Source: Oligoflexia bacterium
Lineage (GTDB): Bacteria > Bdellovibrionota > UBA1018 > CAIMNF01
DNA length: 5,717 nucleotides
Reading direction: 5' to 3'
Assembly (NCBI GenBank): GCA_903858975.1
Contig: CAIOKW010000305.1
Location: 1-5,717, forward strand
This document shows, piece by piece, positions 1 to 5,002 of this stretch (the first letter of the stretch is position 1; every line of letters starts with the position of its first letter). The notes under the pieces are model-generated. The model was not told the DNA's origin. It ran no database searches and saw only the letters and a program-made list of their open reading frames with translations. Position numbers and translations under genes: made by a program.

Positions 1-26
1 GAGTTCAGACGTGTGCTTTCCGATCT
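1..26. other. Illumina TruSeq adapter remnant (assembly artefact)
   Basis: These bases match the 3' part of the TruSeq read-2 adapter from its GAGTTCAGACG section to its CTTCCGATCT end, with a single C missing (GTGCTTTCC here, GTGCTCTTCC in the adapter). A match of this length at the very end of a contig is not expected by chance. Genuine genomic sequence therefore begins at about base 27. Any reading frame, start codon or homology that uses bases 1-26 is unreliable. It also indicates that the window starts at a contig end of an Illumina-derived assembly. Confidence 0.95.
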
Positions 27-1109
27 GTAAATGAGCTTCTGTATTTGGCACTTCGAATTCGTAACCCTCGTCCCCTGATTGCGGTCGTAGTCCTTTTGTC
101 ATCGATCAGTGGCTATGGGGTCTTCCGGATTCATCAGTTTCAAGAGCTTCAATCCAAGCACGCCGAGTCCCCCCGCTTTCATCTGGCTTTGATCCAGGCC
201 AACATTGGTGATTTTCTAAAAGTAGCCGCCGAACAGGGCACTGGGGATGCCATGGGCCAGGTACTCGATCGGTACTTAAACTTAAGTAAAACGGCGATCG
301 AATCAGCTCCCACTCCGGATGCCTTTGTATGGCCCGAAACGGCATACCCTTCCATTTTTGATCGACCCGGGACATCAGTTGAGCTCAAGATGGAAAATCG
401 CTTAAAAGACTTCCTAGCCCCCATTCAGTCACAATTCTTTTTTGGCGGTTACGATTCAGATCCTCAAGGCGTGGAGTACAACTCCCTCTTCTTCGTTAAC
501 CCCGCTGCACACTCTAAGCAGATCTATCACAAGAATGTTCTACTCATGTTTGGTGAGACCCTGCCATTTGCAGATGCTTTTCCTTCCATGAAAACTTGGT
601 TTCCGACAATGGGCTTCTTCGGTCGTGGAAAAGGGCCTGAGGTACTTGAGATCTTGAATCGCAAAGGTGAGGTGTTCAAGTTTGCGCCCTCGATTTGCTA
701 TGAAGGCCTCTTTACGGATCACTCCGTGAATGGGGCCCTCTTGGGTGCCGATGTACTCTTGAACGTGACGAATGACTCTTGGTTTGGGCCCGACGGGGAA
801 CCCTATCTCCATTTGGCACTCACCCAATTTCGAACCATTGAAACGAGACTTCCCCTAGTTCGATCAACCAATACGGGAATCTCGATTGCACTCGATCCAA
901 CAGGAGAAACTCTGAGCGCGACAAAAGTGTTTCAATCGGAAATCTTAAAAACATCGATCCAAAATCGAATCATGCCCGAACCCCCCTACCTCAAACTCGC
1001 GAGGATCTATGGCGCAAACTGGGCCGTTCGATTACTCCAACTGATCACCCTTTATTTCATTGGGACTCTGCTCATTCAGCATTACCGGCAGAAGAGTAAA
1101 TGGATTTAA
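27..1109 (+). CDS. lnt: Apolipoprotein N-acyltransferase, 5'-truncated
   Basis: Lnt is an inner-membrane enzyme that transfers an acyl chain from a phospholipid to the N-terminal Cys of diacylated lipoproteins, the last step of lipoprotein maturation. Numbering here is from a TTG at 45. A hydrophobic segment (about 11-27) is the last membrane helix before the periplasmic carbon-nitrogen hydrolase domain (about 45-300). The catalytic triad is visible: Glu98 in VWPETAYPS, Lys163 in YHKNVLLMFGE, and Cys218 in APSICYEG. The supporting Glu171 and Glu220 and an NVTNDSWFG motif are also present. Triad spacing (65 and 55 residues) is close to that of E. coli Lnt (68 and 52). A C-terminal membrane helix follows (about 331-345). 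The frame is open back to the adapter, so the TTG is not a real start. Roughly 150 N-terminal residues, holding the other membrane helices of the usual 500-residue protein, are missing. The loop has MFGETLPF where VPFGEYVP is typical. Confidence 0.93.
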   Translation, partial: VNELLYLALRIRNPRPLIAVVVLLSSISGYGVFRIHQFQELQSKHAESPRFHLALIQANIGDFLKVAAEQGTGDAMGQVLDRYLNLSKTAIESAPTPDAFVWPETAYPSIFDRPGTSVELKMENRLKDFLAPIQSQFFFGGYDSDPQGVEYNSLFFVNPAAHSKQIYHKNVLLMFGETLPFADAFPSMKTWFPTMGFFGRGKGPEVLEILNRKGEVFKFAPSICYEGLFTDHSVNGALLGADVLLNVTNDSWFGPDGEPYLHLALTQFRTIETRLPLVRSTNTGISIALDPTGETLSATKVFQSEILKTSIQNRIMPEPPYLKLARIYGANWAVRLLQLITLYFIGTLLIQHYRQKSKWI

Positions 1110-1145
1110 TTGAAGACTCAAACATTTTGCAGGTGTACACACTTT

Positions 1146-1167
1146 AGTCAGTTTTCGACTCTTTTTT
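1146..1167 (+). terminator. Weak intrinsic terminator candidate after lnt
   Basis: AGTC (1146-1149) can pair with GACT (1157-1160), with one further G-C pair past a bulged A and a TTTT loop, followed directly by CTTTTTT. The stem is short, so termination would be inefficient at best. Its place 37 bp after the lnt stop and ahead of a promoter candidate makes it plausible. No better hairpin was seen in the gap. Confidence 0.3.
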
Positions 1168-1189
1168 CCAATCATATCAAGCCCCCACT

Positions 1190-1206
1190 CTGGCACAGCT
1201 ACTGCA
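1190..1206 (+). promoter_or_regulatory. Sigma-54 (-24/-12) promoter candidate for the lipoprotein gene
   Basis: The sequence CTGGCACAGCTACTGCA agrees with the sigma-54 consensus YTGGCACGRNNNTTGCW at 12 of 14 defined positions. These include the near-invariant GG (1192-1193) and GC (1204-1205) at exactly 10 bp spacing. Transcription would start near 1217, giving a leader of about 24 nt that keeps the Shine-Dalgarno at 1231-1237 and the ATG at 1241. Sigma-54 promoters need an upstream enhancer-binding protein. Small dyads lie upstream (TTGA-AGAC-TCAA at 1110-1121 and GTGTACAC at 1133-1140), but neither can be assigned. Confidence 0.6.
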
Positions 1207-1240
1207 TTATCTATGAGTGAAGGGTAATGTGAGGGAGACT

Positions 1241-1774
1241 ATGAAAAATATTAAAATTTTGGTTTTAACGGTTATTTTCGGTGGAATGCTCTCTGCGTGC
1301 GGTAATACCCAGCATGTGCCTGACCAGTTTCTGATTCAGTCCAGTGGTCAGAGCAGCCAAGCCGGCAATAACGGTTATATGTCTGCCGACCTTCAGTGCT
1401 CAGAAGATGTGAACATTGCGAGCAATACAGGGACTTTGTCTCAGGACTACCGTGGATGCCACTCCGATCGCGGCCCAAGCAGCGTAAAGCTTTTTAGCTC
1501 AGATCGAACTAGCCAAAGCGTATGCGTGTTTCCTGCGAGCCGAGGACGCGCAATGGTGAATAACCCGAATGCGCCCATCACTTCACGCTATATCTATCAG
1601 TGCACGAATGTGACCAGCGCTGGAGCAGAACTGAACTTTGCTAATTTGAATTTCGATTCGGTTTATGTCGTAAAAGCATCTGATGCAGCTTTGCTCTCTT
1701 ACTGTATTGCCTATGGAAATATCAGCGCGTGCGCCAGCCAATCAAACCTGACCGTTGCTTTCGGTAGCCTTTAA
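1241..1774 (+). CDS. Small cysteine-rich lipoprotein, function unknown
   Basis: The 177-aa product begins with a lipoprotein signal peptide: Lys2 and Lys5, a hydrophobic core, and the lipobox LSAC with Cys20 as the lipidated residue. Gly21 rather than Asp follows, which suits export to the outer membrane in diderms. The mature part has six more Cys (53, 73, 95, 121, 155, 164), enough for three disulfides, and is rich in Ser, Asn and Ala. I recognise no enzyme family. I chose ATG at 1241 and not the in-frame GTG at 1217 for two reasons: the former has GAGGGAG just upstream and gives a clean signal peptide, while the latter sits at the predicted transcription start. The gene follows lnt by 131 bp and has its own promoter candidate. 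Its stop lies 3 bp from the stop of the convergent next gene, with no terminator between. It could be a small surface or periplasm-facing domain protein. Confidence 0.85.
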   Translation: MKNIKILVLTVIFGGMLSACGNTQHVPDQFLIQSSGQSSQAGNNGYMSADLQCSEDVNIASNTGTLSQDYRGCHSDRGPSSVKLFSSDRTSQSVCVFPASRGRAMVNNPNAPITSRYIYQCTNVTSAGAELNFANLNFDSVYVVKASDAALLSYCIAYGNISACASQSNLTVAFGSL

Positions 1775-1777
1775 GAT

Positions 1778-2728
1778 CTAGTGAATGTTTCGTCGAACCT
1801 TCTCGTTTAAGAACGCCTCTTCTGGCTGCTCTTGAACTGAGTCCCCGAAAACTTCTTTCTTCCCGTGGCGACACATCTGGACCAAGTCCCCATCGCGAGT
1901 CGGGAAAACGTCGATAATCTCGATCTGCGTCTCATCTGCGGTATCTTTTGCAATGACCACATACCAAAACGATTGGTCATGCTCGTAGTGCTTAATGAAA
2001 TGATAAATTCTCTTTGCAGACTTCGGTAGGTAACTCCAAAGCTCATTCGGATGTTGAAGGGTTTCTTCAAGACACTTTTGATAAAATCCAAAATCTTCCA
2101 CCGGAATATCCGAAACTTTTCTACTCTTGATGATCAATGCGCGAACTGAGTCCGCTTCCGTCCAAGGCTCCGCCAGGCGATCAGAACTCTTTTGAACGAC
2201 TTCTTCACTCTCGGCCTCAACAGTTTCGTTTTTAGCCTGAAGAGAATTTTCTTTCACGACTCTCATTTGGTCTCCACGGCGAAATACATCGACGAGATGG
2301 CGATCTGAGGTCACAAAAGCAAGGTACAAAAAGCTCGGCTCATTTTGAAGCATTAAACAAATGGCAACGGCCCAAACTTTTCTGTTTTCGGGCTGATATT
2401 CTGAAATTAAAGTATAGCGCTGATCACCTTGAGCCGATTTCTCCATCCAAACTTCGTCTGGCTTCTCTAGAGACATCCAGCGAAAATGGGCAAAACGCTC
2501 ACGTTCCTCACTGTTTAAATCATTCGCCGAAACATGCTTGCCATACTCTCGCTCAAGCTTCTCAATTTCAGGCGTAAAATAAGCAACAATGCAGCTTTCT
2601 TCACAAAAAAACCGGCCAACCTCTTCTTCTACGAAGAGTGCCTTATTTTTGCTCGAAATCACTTTATTGCATTCTTCACAGTGAATCTTTGCAGACTTTT
2701 GCTTTGAACCGCGTATTTTTGAACTCAT
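1778..2728 (-). CDS. Zinc-finger-like protein with a duplicated PBECR-like domain
   Basis: The product is a 316-aa soluble protein of unknown role. Residues 17-46 hold Cys17-x2-Cys20 and Cys42-x3-Cys46 around a short beta-like stretch, resembling TRASH/MYM-type or treble-clef zinc fingers. Two copies of one domain follow, at about 79-158 and 214-291. Both carry L-x2-P-x-E-(V/L)-W (P90/W94 and P227/W231), an R-Y pair 10-11 residues on (Y105 and Y242), a second Tyr exactly 6 later (Y111 and Y248), a W-x-V-x-I strand (W119 and W255), and T-x-D...LV...R-x-G (142-152 and 279-289). An acidic Glu/Lys/Ser linker (about 159-190) separates them. The P-x-E-x-W motif style recalls PBECR-type nuclease-fold proteins, which I offer only as a weak guess. 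The ATG at 2728 has AGAGGA 7 nt upstream. The gene is transcribed divergently from the coiled-coil/Hsp20 operon across a repeat-rich region. Confidence 0.85.
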   Translation of the reverse strand: MSSKIRGSKQKSAKIHCEECNKVISSKNKALFVEEEVGRFFCEESCIVAYFTPEIEKLEREYGKHVSANDLNSEERERFAHFRWMSLEKPDEVWMEKSAQGDQRYTLISEYQPENRKVWAVAICLMLQNEPSFLYLAFVTSDRHLVDVFRRGDQMRVVKENSLQAKNETVEAESEEVVQKSSDRLAEPWTEADSVRALIIKSRKVSDIPVEDFGFYQKCLEETLQHPNELWSYLPKSAKRIYHFIKHYEHDQSFWYVVIAKDTADETQIEIIDVFPTRDGDLVQMCRHGKKEVFGDSVQEQPEEAFLNEKVRRNIH

Positions 2729-2758
2729 CCTTAAGTCCTCTGGGATTTGCTCCCGTTT

Positions 2759-2842
2759 TAGGCCTAATCCTCAGGCCTACATCTAGTGTGAGACCAATCC
2801 TACTCGGTCGTCAATGATAGGATTTTGATGCCTAGTTTAGGC
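2759..2842. promoter_or_regulatory. Cluster of inverted TAGG/CCTA repeats (operator candidate) in a divergent promoter region
   Basis: Three dyads lie in 84 bp between divergent genes: TAGGCCT/AGGCCTA (2759-2765 and 2773-2779, 7-nt spacer), AATCCTA/TAGGATT (2796-2802 and 2818-2824, 15-nt spacer) and GCCTA/TAGGC (2830-2834 and 2838-2842, 3-nt spacer). TAGGCCTA at 2759-2766 is itself palindromic. All share the CCTA/TAGG core, which occurs seven times here. Such a cluster suggests binding by a dimeric regulator controlling both directions. The arms could also form short hairpins in the leader of the minus-strand gene. For that gene only a lone TTGACG (minus strand, 2812-2817) resembles a -35 box, with no good -10 box. 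Confidence 0.45.
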
Positions 2843-2867
2843 GCTAAAATTTTGTCGTTGCGCTTTT

Positions 2868-2895
2868 TTGCCGCCCCAGAGACACTAGAGATAAG
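2868..2895 (+). promoter_or_regulatory. Weak sigma-70-type promoter candidate for the 102-aa/Hsp20-fusion operon
   Basis: TTGCCG (2868-2873) and GATAAG (2890-2895) each match 4 of 6 bases of the -35 and -10 consensus and are 16 bp apart. Transcription would begin near 2902, just before the C-rich/G-rich leader segment. A heat-shock sigma-32 box or a CIRCE element was looked for, because the operon encodes an Hsp20 domain. Neither was found. Confidence 0.25.
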
Positions 2896-2904
2896 GGCAG
2901 GATG

Positions 2905-2950
2905 CCCCTGGGGTTTACCCCGTCAGACCATCACTTTAACCCAGGAGGGG
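2905..2950 (+). promoter_or_regulatory. Leader with self-pairing that could mask the ribosome binding site
   Basis: The very strong Shine-Dalgarno AGGAGGGG (2943-2950, 7 nt before the ATG at 2958) can pair with CCCCT (2905-2909). The following GGG and TT can pair with CCC and AA just upstream of the Shine-Dalgarno, leaving a small asymmetric bulge. The same leader can alternatively form GGGG-TTTA-CCCC (2910-2921), which would compete with the first pairing. Two exclusive structures around a ribosome site suggest translational control, possibly temperature dependent. No ligand-binding riboswitch class was recognised. Confidence 0.3.
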
Positions 2951-2957
2951 TTTTGAG

Positions 2958-3266
2958 ATGATCACTATATCGCAAGAGCAACTCACTACAGTCGAATACC
3001 TCATTCAACAGTCAGCCCAGGGGAACCATATCCTCTTTGATCTGGACGTTGTCCGTAAGGTATTTAGTATCCAAACGAAGCCTATGACCGAGGACGAAGC
3101 CTATGAGGTTGAGCACCATATCGAGAAGCTCATTACCTTTGAGGGCTATGACAAGCAAAAGGCTTATCTCGAGCAGCTCCCCGAGCTGATTCTGTATCGG
3201 GTCATCAAAACTTACTTTAACATTGTGGAGAACAGCCTCTTTGAGAGCAGCCAAGTTCGCCACTGA
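2958..3266 (+). CDS. Unknown small acidic helical protein, operon partner of the Hsp20 fusion
   Basis: The product is a 102-aa cytoplasmic protein with no signal peptide, membrane segment or cysteine. I do not recognise the family. The N-terminal 40 residues have alternating hydrophobics (ITISQEQL, HILFDLDVVRKVF). From residue 43 onward it is Glu-rich and probably helical (TEDEAYEVEHHIEKLI), then a Tyr/Leu-rich stretch (Y70 to F87). The ATG has an exceptionally strong AGGAGGGG upstream, predicting high translation unless masked by the leader. Only 18 bp separate its stop from the next gene, so the two form an operon. The context suggests a partner, adaptor or co-chaperone for the coiled-coil/Hsp20 protein, but this is inference from neighbourhood only. 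Confidence 0.85.
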   Translation: MITISQEQLTTVEYLIQQSAQGNHILFDLDVVRKVFSIQTKPMTEDEAYEVEHHIEKLITFEGYDKQKAYLEQLPELILYRVIKTYFNIVENSLFESSQVRH

Positions 3267-3284
3267 GATCGAAGGGATAGCACG

Positions 3285-4433
3285 ATGAGTTCAATTAACC
3301 CTCAATATTCCAGCTCCCAAGAGTTATCTGAACAGTATCGCGCTCAAACTCGCCAAAAAGAAGAACTACAAGCTCAACATGAGGCTGAGATCGAGAACCT
3401 AAAAAAATCCTACTCAGCTGAGAAGGCAGACCTCGAAGATCGCTACGAATCCTCAAATCAGTCTGAACGCCTCGCCCACTATGACCATTTACGGAACCTC
3501 AAGTCTCAGATCAACCGCGAAGAGCGCGGGCTTGAGATGCAAGGCCGCGAGGAAATTCGTAATAAGGAAAGAGCCCTCCTTCAGGAAAACGTGCGTACTG
3601 ATCAAGAGGGACGTTCAAAACTCGATGATACACGGAAAAAATTTGCAGCACTCGAAGAGTATGAACGCCAAAAGCAGAGAGCTGTGACCGATGAGGTTCA
3701 TGGCGAGCATTTAAAGAATACTGAAATCATTGTAAAAAATAGCGAGAAATCCATCGAGGATCTTCGAAATCAGAAAGAACAATTCTTAGAGGATCAAAAA
3801 GGGACGCATAATGCGTCGATTGACCAAATGCAAAATCATTACCAATCGATCCGAGATCAAAAGCATCAACAGTATTTAAAAGAGCTGAATGCCGTGGAAG
3901 ACCGGAGCATGAAGGACCTCAATCAACGCAAGCTCGCGTCGGCTGAGAAAATGAATCAATTTGAATCAAAAAGCCAAGATCCCTTTTATCAGATTAAGAA
4001 GTTCGATTCAGACCTTCTTGACGTCGGTGATGCATTTGTCCTTCGCGTGAAGGTTCCCGAATATGAACGTAAGAACATGAAGGTCCAGGTCTCAGGCCAG
4101 GACCTTCAGTTAATCGGGGTCCGTACCAGCGATGAGAAAGCGGTCGACGATGCAGGGCGAACCATTTCTACTCGCTCTCACCAGACCGTTTCTGAAAAAT
4201 TCAGTCTCGATGCGCCCGTTGACCCTAAATCCGTTTCGGTCTCTGAAGACGGAGAATGGATGCAGTATACGATCCCTAAGTTTGGCCCCCACCATAAGGT
4301 CAATGAGCGCTACTCGGTCTCTCCACTCGCAGAGCGAGAACAAAGCCACATGGCCAAGGAACTGGGCTTTGCAGAGAGCCTTCCTCGTCCATCCCTCTTA
4401 AACCAAGAGAGCGGTAAGGGAACTTTGAGCTGA
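3285..4433 (+). CDS. Coiled-coil protein fused to a C-terminal Hsp20/alpha-crystallin domain
   Basis: The 382-aa product has two parts. Residues about 12-230 are an extended, strongly charged Glu/Lys/Gln/Arg-rich helix with coiled-coil character, free of Pro and Cys. Residues about 241-332 read as an alpha-crystallin domain: DSDLLDVGDAFVLRVKVPEY matches the opening strands, then NMKVQVSGQDLQLIGVR the central 'V-x-x-x-L-x-I-x-G-x-R' strands, KFSLDAP the F-x-L-P-like strand, and EDGEWMQYTIPK the closing 'x-G-x-L-x-I-x-V-P-K' strand. Typical small heat-shock proteins are 140-200 aa with a short N-terminal arm, so a rod about 220 residues long is unusual. The C-terminal tail (333-382) shows no clear I-x-I/V anchor. 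By family it would be an ATP-independent holdase. The coiled coil may set oligomer form, act as a spacer or tether it to another structure. The ATG is preceded by GAAGGGA at 7 nt. Confidence 0.85.
   Translation: MSSINPQYSSSQELSEQYRAQTRQKEELQAQHEAEIENLKKSYSAEKADLEDRYESSNQSERLAHYDHLRNLKSQINREERGLEMQGREEIRNKERALLQENVRTDQEGRSKLDDTRKKFAALEEYERQKQRAVTDEVHGEHLKNTEIIVKNSEKSIEDLRNQKEQFLEDQKGTHNASIDQMQNHYQSIRDQKHQQYLKELNAVEDRSMKDLNQRKLASAEKMNQFESKSQDPFYQIKKFDSDLLDVGDAFVLRVKVPEYERKNMKVQVSGQDLQLIGVRTSDEKAVDDAGRTISTRSHQTVSEKFSLDAPVDPKSVSVSEDGEWMQYTIPKFGPHHKVNERYSVSPLAEREQSHMAKELGFAESLPRPSLLNQESGKGTLS
4078..4108 (+). repeat. Strong inverted repeat inside the Hsp20-domain coding sequence
   Basis: TGAAGGTCC (4078-4086) is perfectly complementary to GGACCTTCA (4100-4108). 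After one A-A mismatch the stem continues with GGTC/GGCC (4088-4091 and 4095-4098, one G-T pair) around a TCA loop. About 26 of 31 bases pair. It lies in codons for residues 265-275, near the second conserved strand of the domain. No T-tract follows, so it is not a terminator. It could slow translation or be a by-product of the codon choice. Confidence 0.5.
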
Positions 4434-4458
4434 TCGAGCCCCAGACAAACGCCCCCTA

Positions 4459-4471
4459 TCTAAACTTTAGA
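4459..4471. promoter_or_regulatory. 13-bp palindrome, possible enhancer site for the sigma-54 promoter
   Basis: TCTAAA-C-TTTAGA is a perfect odd palindrome in the 202-bp gap before the 109-aa gene. Its centre lies about 119 bp upstream of the start site predicted from the sigma-54 promoter at 4557-4573, within the distance at which sigma-54 activators usually bind. No T-tract follows, so a terminator for the preceding gene is unlikely. The rest of 4434-4556 holds nothing else I can support. Confidence 0.3.
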
Positions 4472-4556
4472 CACTGTTCCTAATCTTCACACAACAATCA
4501 AAATCATTGAGGGATAAAAACTCTCATGATTTCAGTACAGTCCCCTTTTATTTGCC

Positions 4557-4573
4557 TTGGCATCCTCGTTGCA
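4557..4573 (+). promoter_or_regulatory. Sigma-54 (-24/-12) promoter candidate for the 109-aa gene
   Basis: TTGGCATCCTCGTTGCA fits YTGGCACGRNNNTTGCW at 11 of 14 defined positions. It has a complete TTGGCA element and a complete TTGCA element, with GG (4559-4560) and GC (4571-4572) exactly 10 bp apart. Transcription would start near 4584, giving a leader of about 52 nt before the ATG at 4636. A short dyad, CTTAC-TCGGT-GTAAG (4576-4590), straddles the predicted start and could be a repressor site or a 5' hairpin. This is the better-matching of the two core pairs in the window. Confidence 0.65.
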
Positions 4574-4635
4574 TTCTTACTCGGTGTAAGCAGTAGGTAA
4601 GTGAAACGTAAAGAGCAGCAGAGAAGGAATCAACT

Positions 4636-4965
4636 ATGTCAGCAGCAAAAGATCCAAATCAAAATACCACTTTCATCTACTCAAATTTTTATCACCTTTA
4701 CCGTAAAGGTAAGCTCGCAAACCAAGCAAAAGAAGAATTAGCTCGCGGTGTAGTATTGAAATCAAACAGCATTATTGAAACACCAAAGCCGGCTGAAGTT
4801 CATGTGGTTTCTTCTCACCAAACGGAAGCACTCAGTGCCTGGACTCACGCTGAAACGCATTCAGCGAAAAAAGAACTCGCGGAGCACTTACTCACCCTCC
4901 GCGATGCTCGTAAAAAACTTTCATTCATGATGCAAGAAATTGATGAGCTTTTAAAGAGAGCTTAA
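4636..4965 (+). CDS. Unknown 109-aa protein with C-terminal coiled-coil-like helix
   Basis: I do not recognise the family. The protein is small, soluble-looking and basic in places, with no signal peptide, transmembrane segment or cysteine. The N-terminal part contains an aromatic motif (FIYSNFYHLYRKGK, 13-26). A low-complexity polar middle (about 42-75) follows. Then comes a long amphipathic helix (about 76-108, AKKELAEHLLTLRDARKK onward) with leucines at heptad-like spacing, suggesting self-association or binding to another helix. The ATG has GAGAAGGA 7 nt upstream. It stands alone as a single-gene unit: a sigma-54 promoter candidate upstream, tandem stops TAA TAA, then a C-rich tract and a strong terminator. 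Its regulation should therefore follow a specific enhancer-binding activator. Confidence 0.85.
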   Translation: MSAAKDPNQNTTFIYSNFYHLYRKGKLANQAKEELARGVVLKSNSIIETPKPAEVHVVSSHQTEALSAWTHAETHSAKKELAEHLLTLRDARKKLSFMMQEIDELLKRA

Positions 4966-4973
4966 TAACAAGT

Positions 4974-4997
4974 CCCCCTAACCCCCCTCACAACCCC
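4974..4997 (+). other. C-rich, G-free 3' UTR tract
   Basis: Between the stop of the 109-aa gene and its terminator, the transcript carries C5, C6 and C4 runs with no G. Such C-rich, G-poor RNA resembles Rho-loading (rut) sites. On the opposite strand the same tract is three G-runs of 4, 6 and 5, one short of a canonical three-tetrad quadruplex. A role in 3'-end formation is possible but unproven. Confidence 0.35.
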
Positions 4998-5002
4998 TTC
5001 GA

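Noticed and set aside
1217..1240. GTG at 1217 as the start of the lipoprotein gene
   Set aside because: It has no ribosome site upstream, adds charged residues ahead of a textbook signal peptide, and coincides with the predicted transcription start. ATG at 1241 is better.
2830..2850. TTGATG/TAAAAT (2825-2850) as a sigma-70 promoter
   Set aside because: The spacer is only 14 bp, and the interval is filled by an inverted repeat. The 2868-2895 pair has acceptable spacing.
3012..3263. Minus-strand open frame opposite the 102-aa gene, and other antisense frames within lnt, the lipoprotein and the Hsp20 fusion
   Set aside because: They lack ribosome sites and family features, and lie wholly opposite genes with strong starts and recognisable domains or operon structure.
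4526..4600. 24-codon reading frame (ATG to TAA) encoding a hydrophobic, single-helix-like peptide after GAGGGA
   Set aside because: The spacing from GAGGGA to ATG is long (11 nt), and the frame runs straight across the sigma-54 promoter candidate and the predicted start site. Hydrophobic T-rich codons can arise by chance here.
4974..4997. G-quadruplex on the minus strand
   Set aside because: Only three G-runs are present, and the run of six cannot be split with a loop, so a canonical three-tetrad quadruplex is not possible without bulges.
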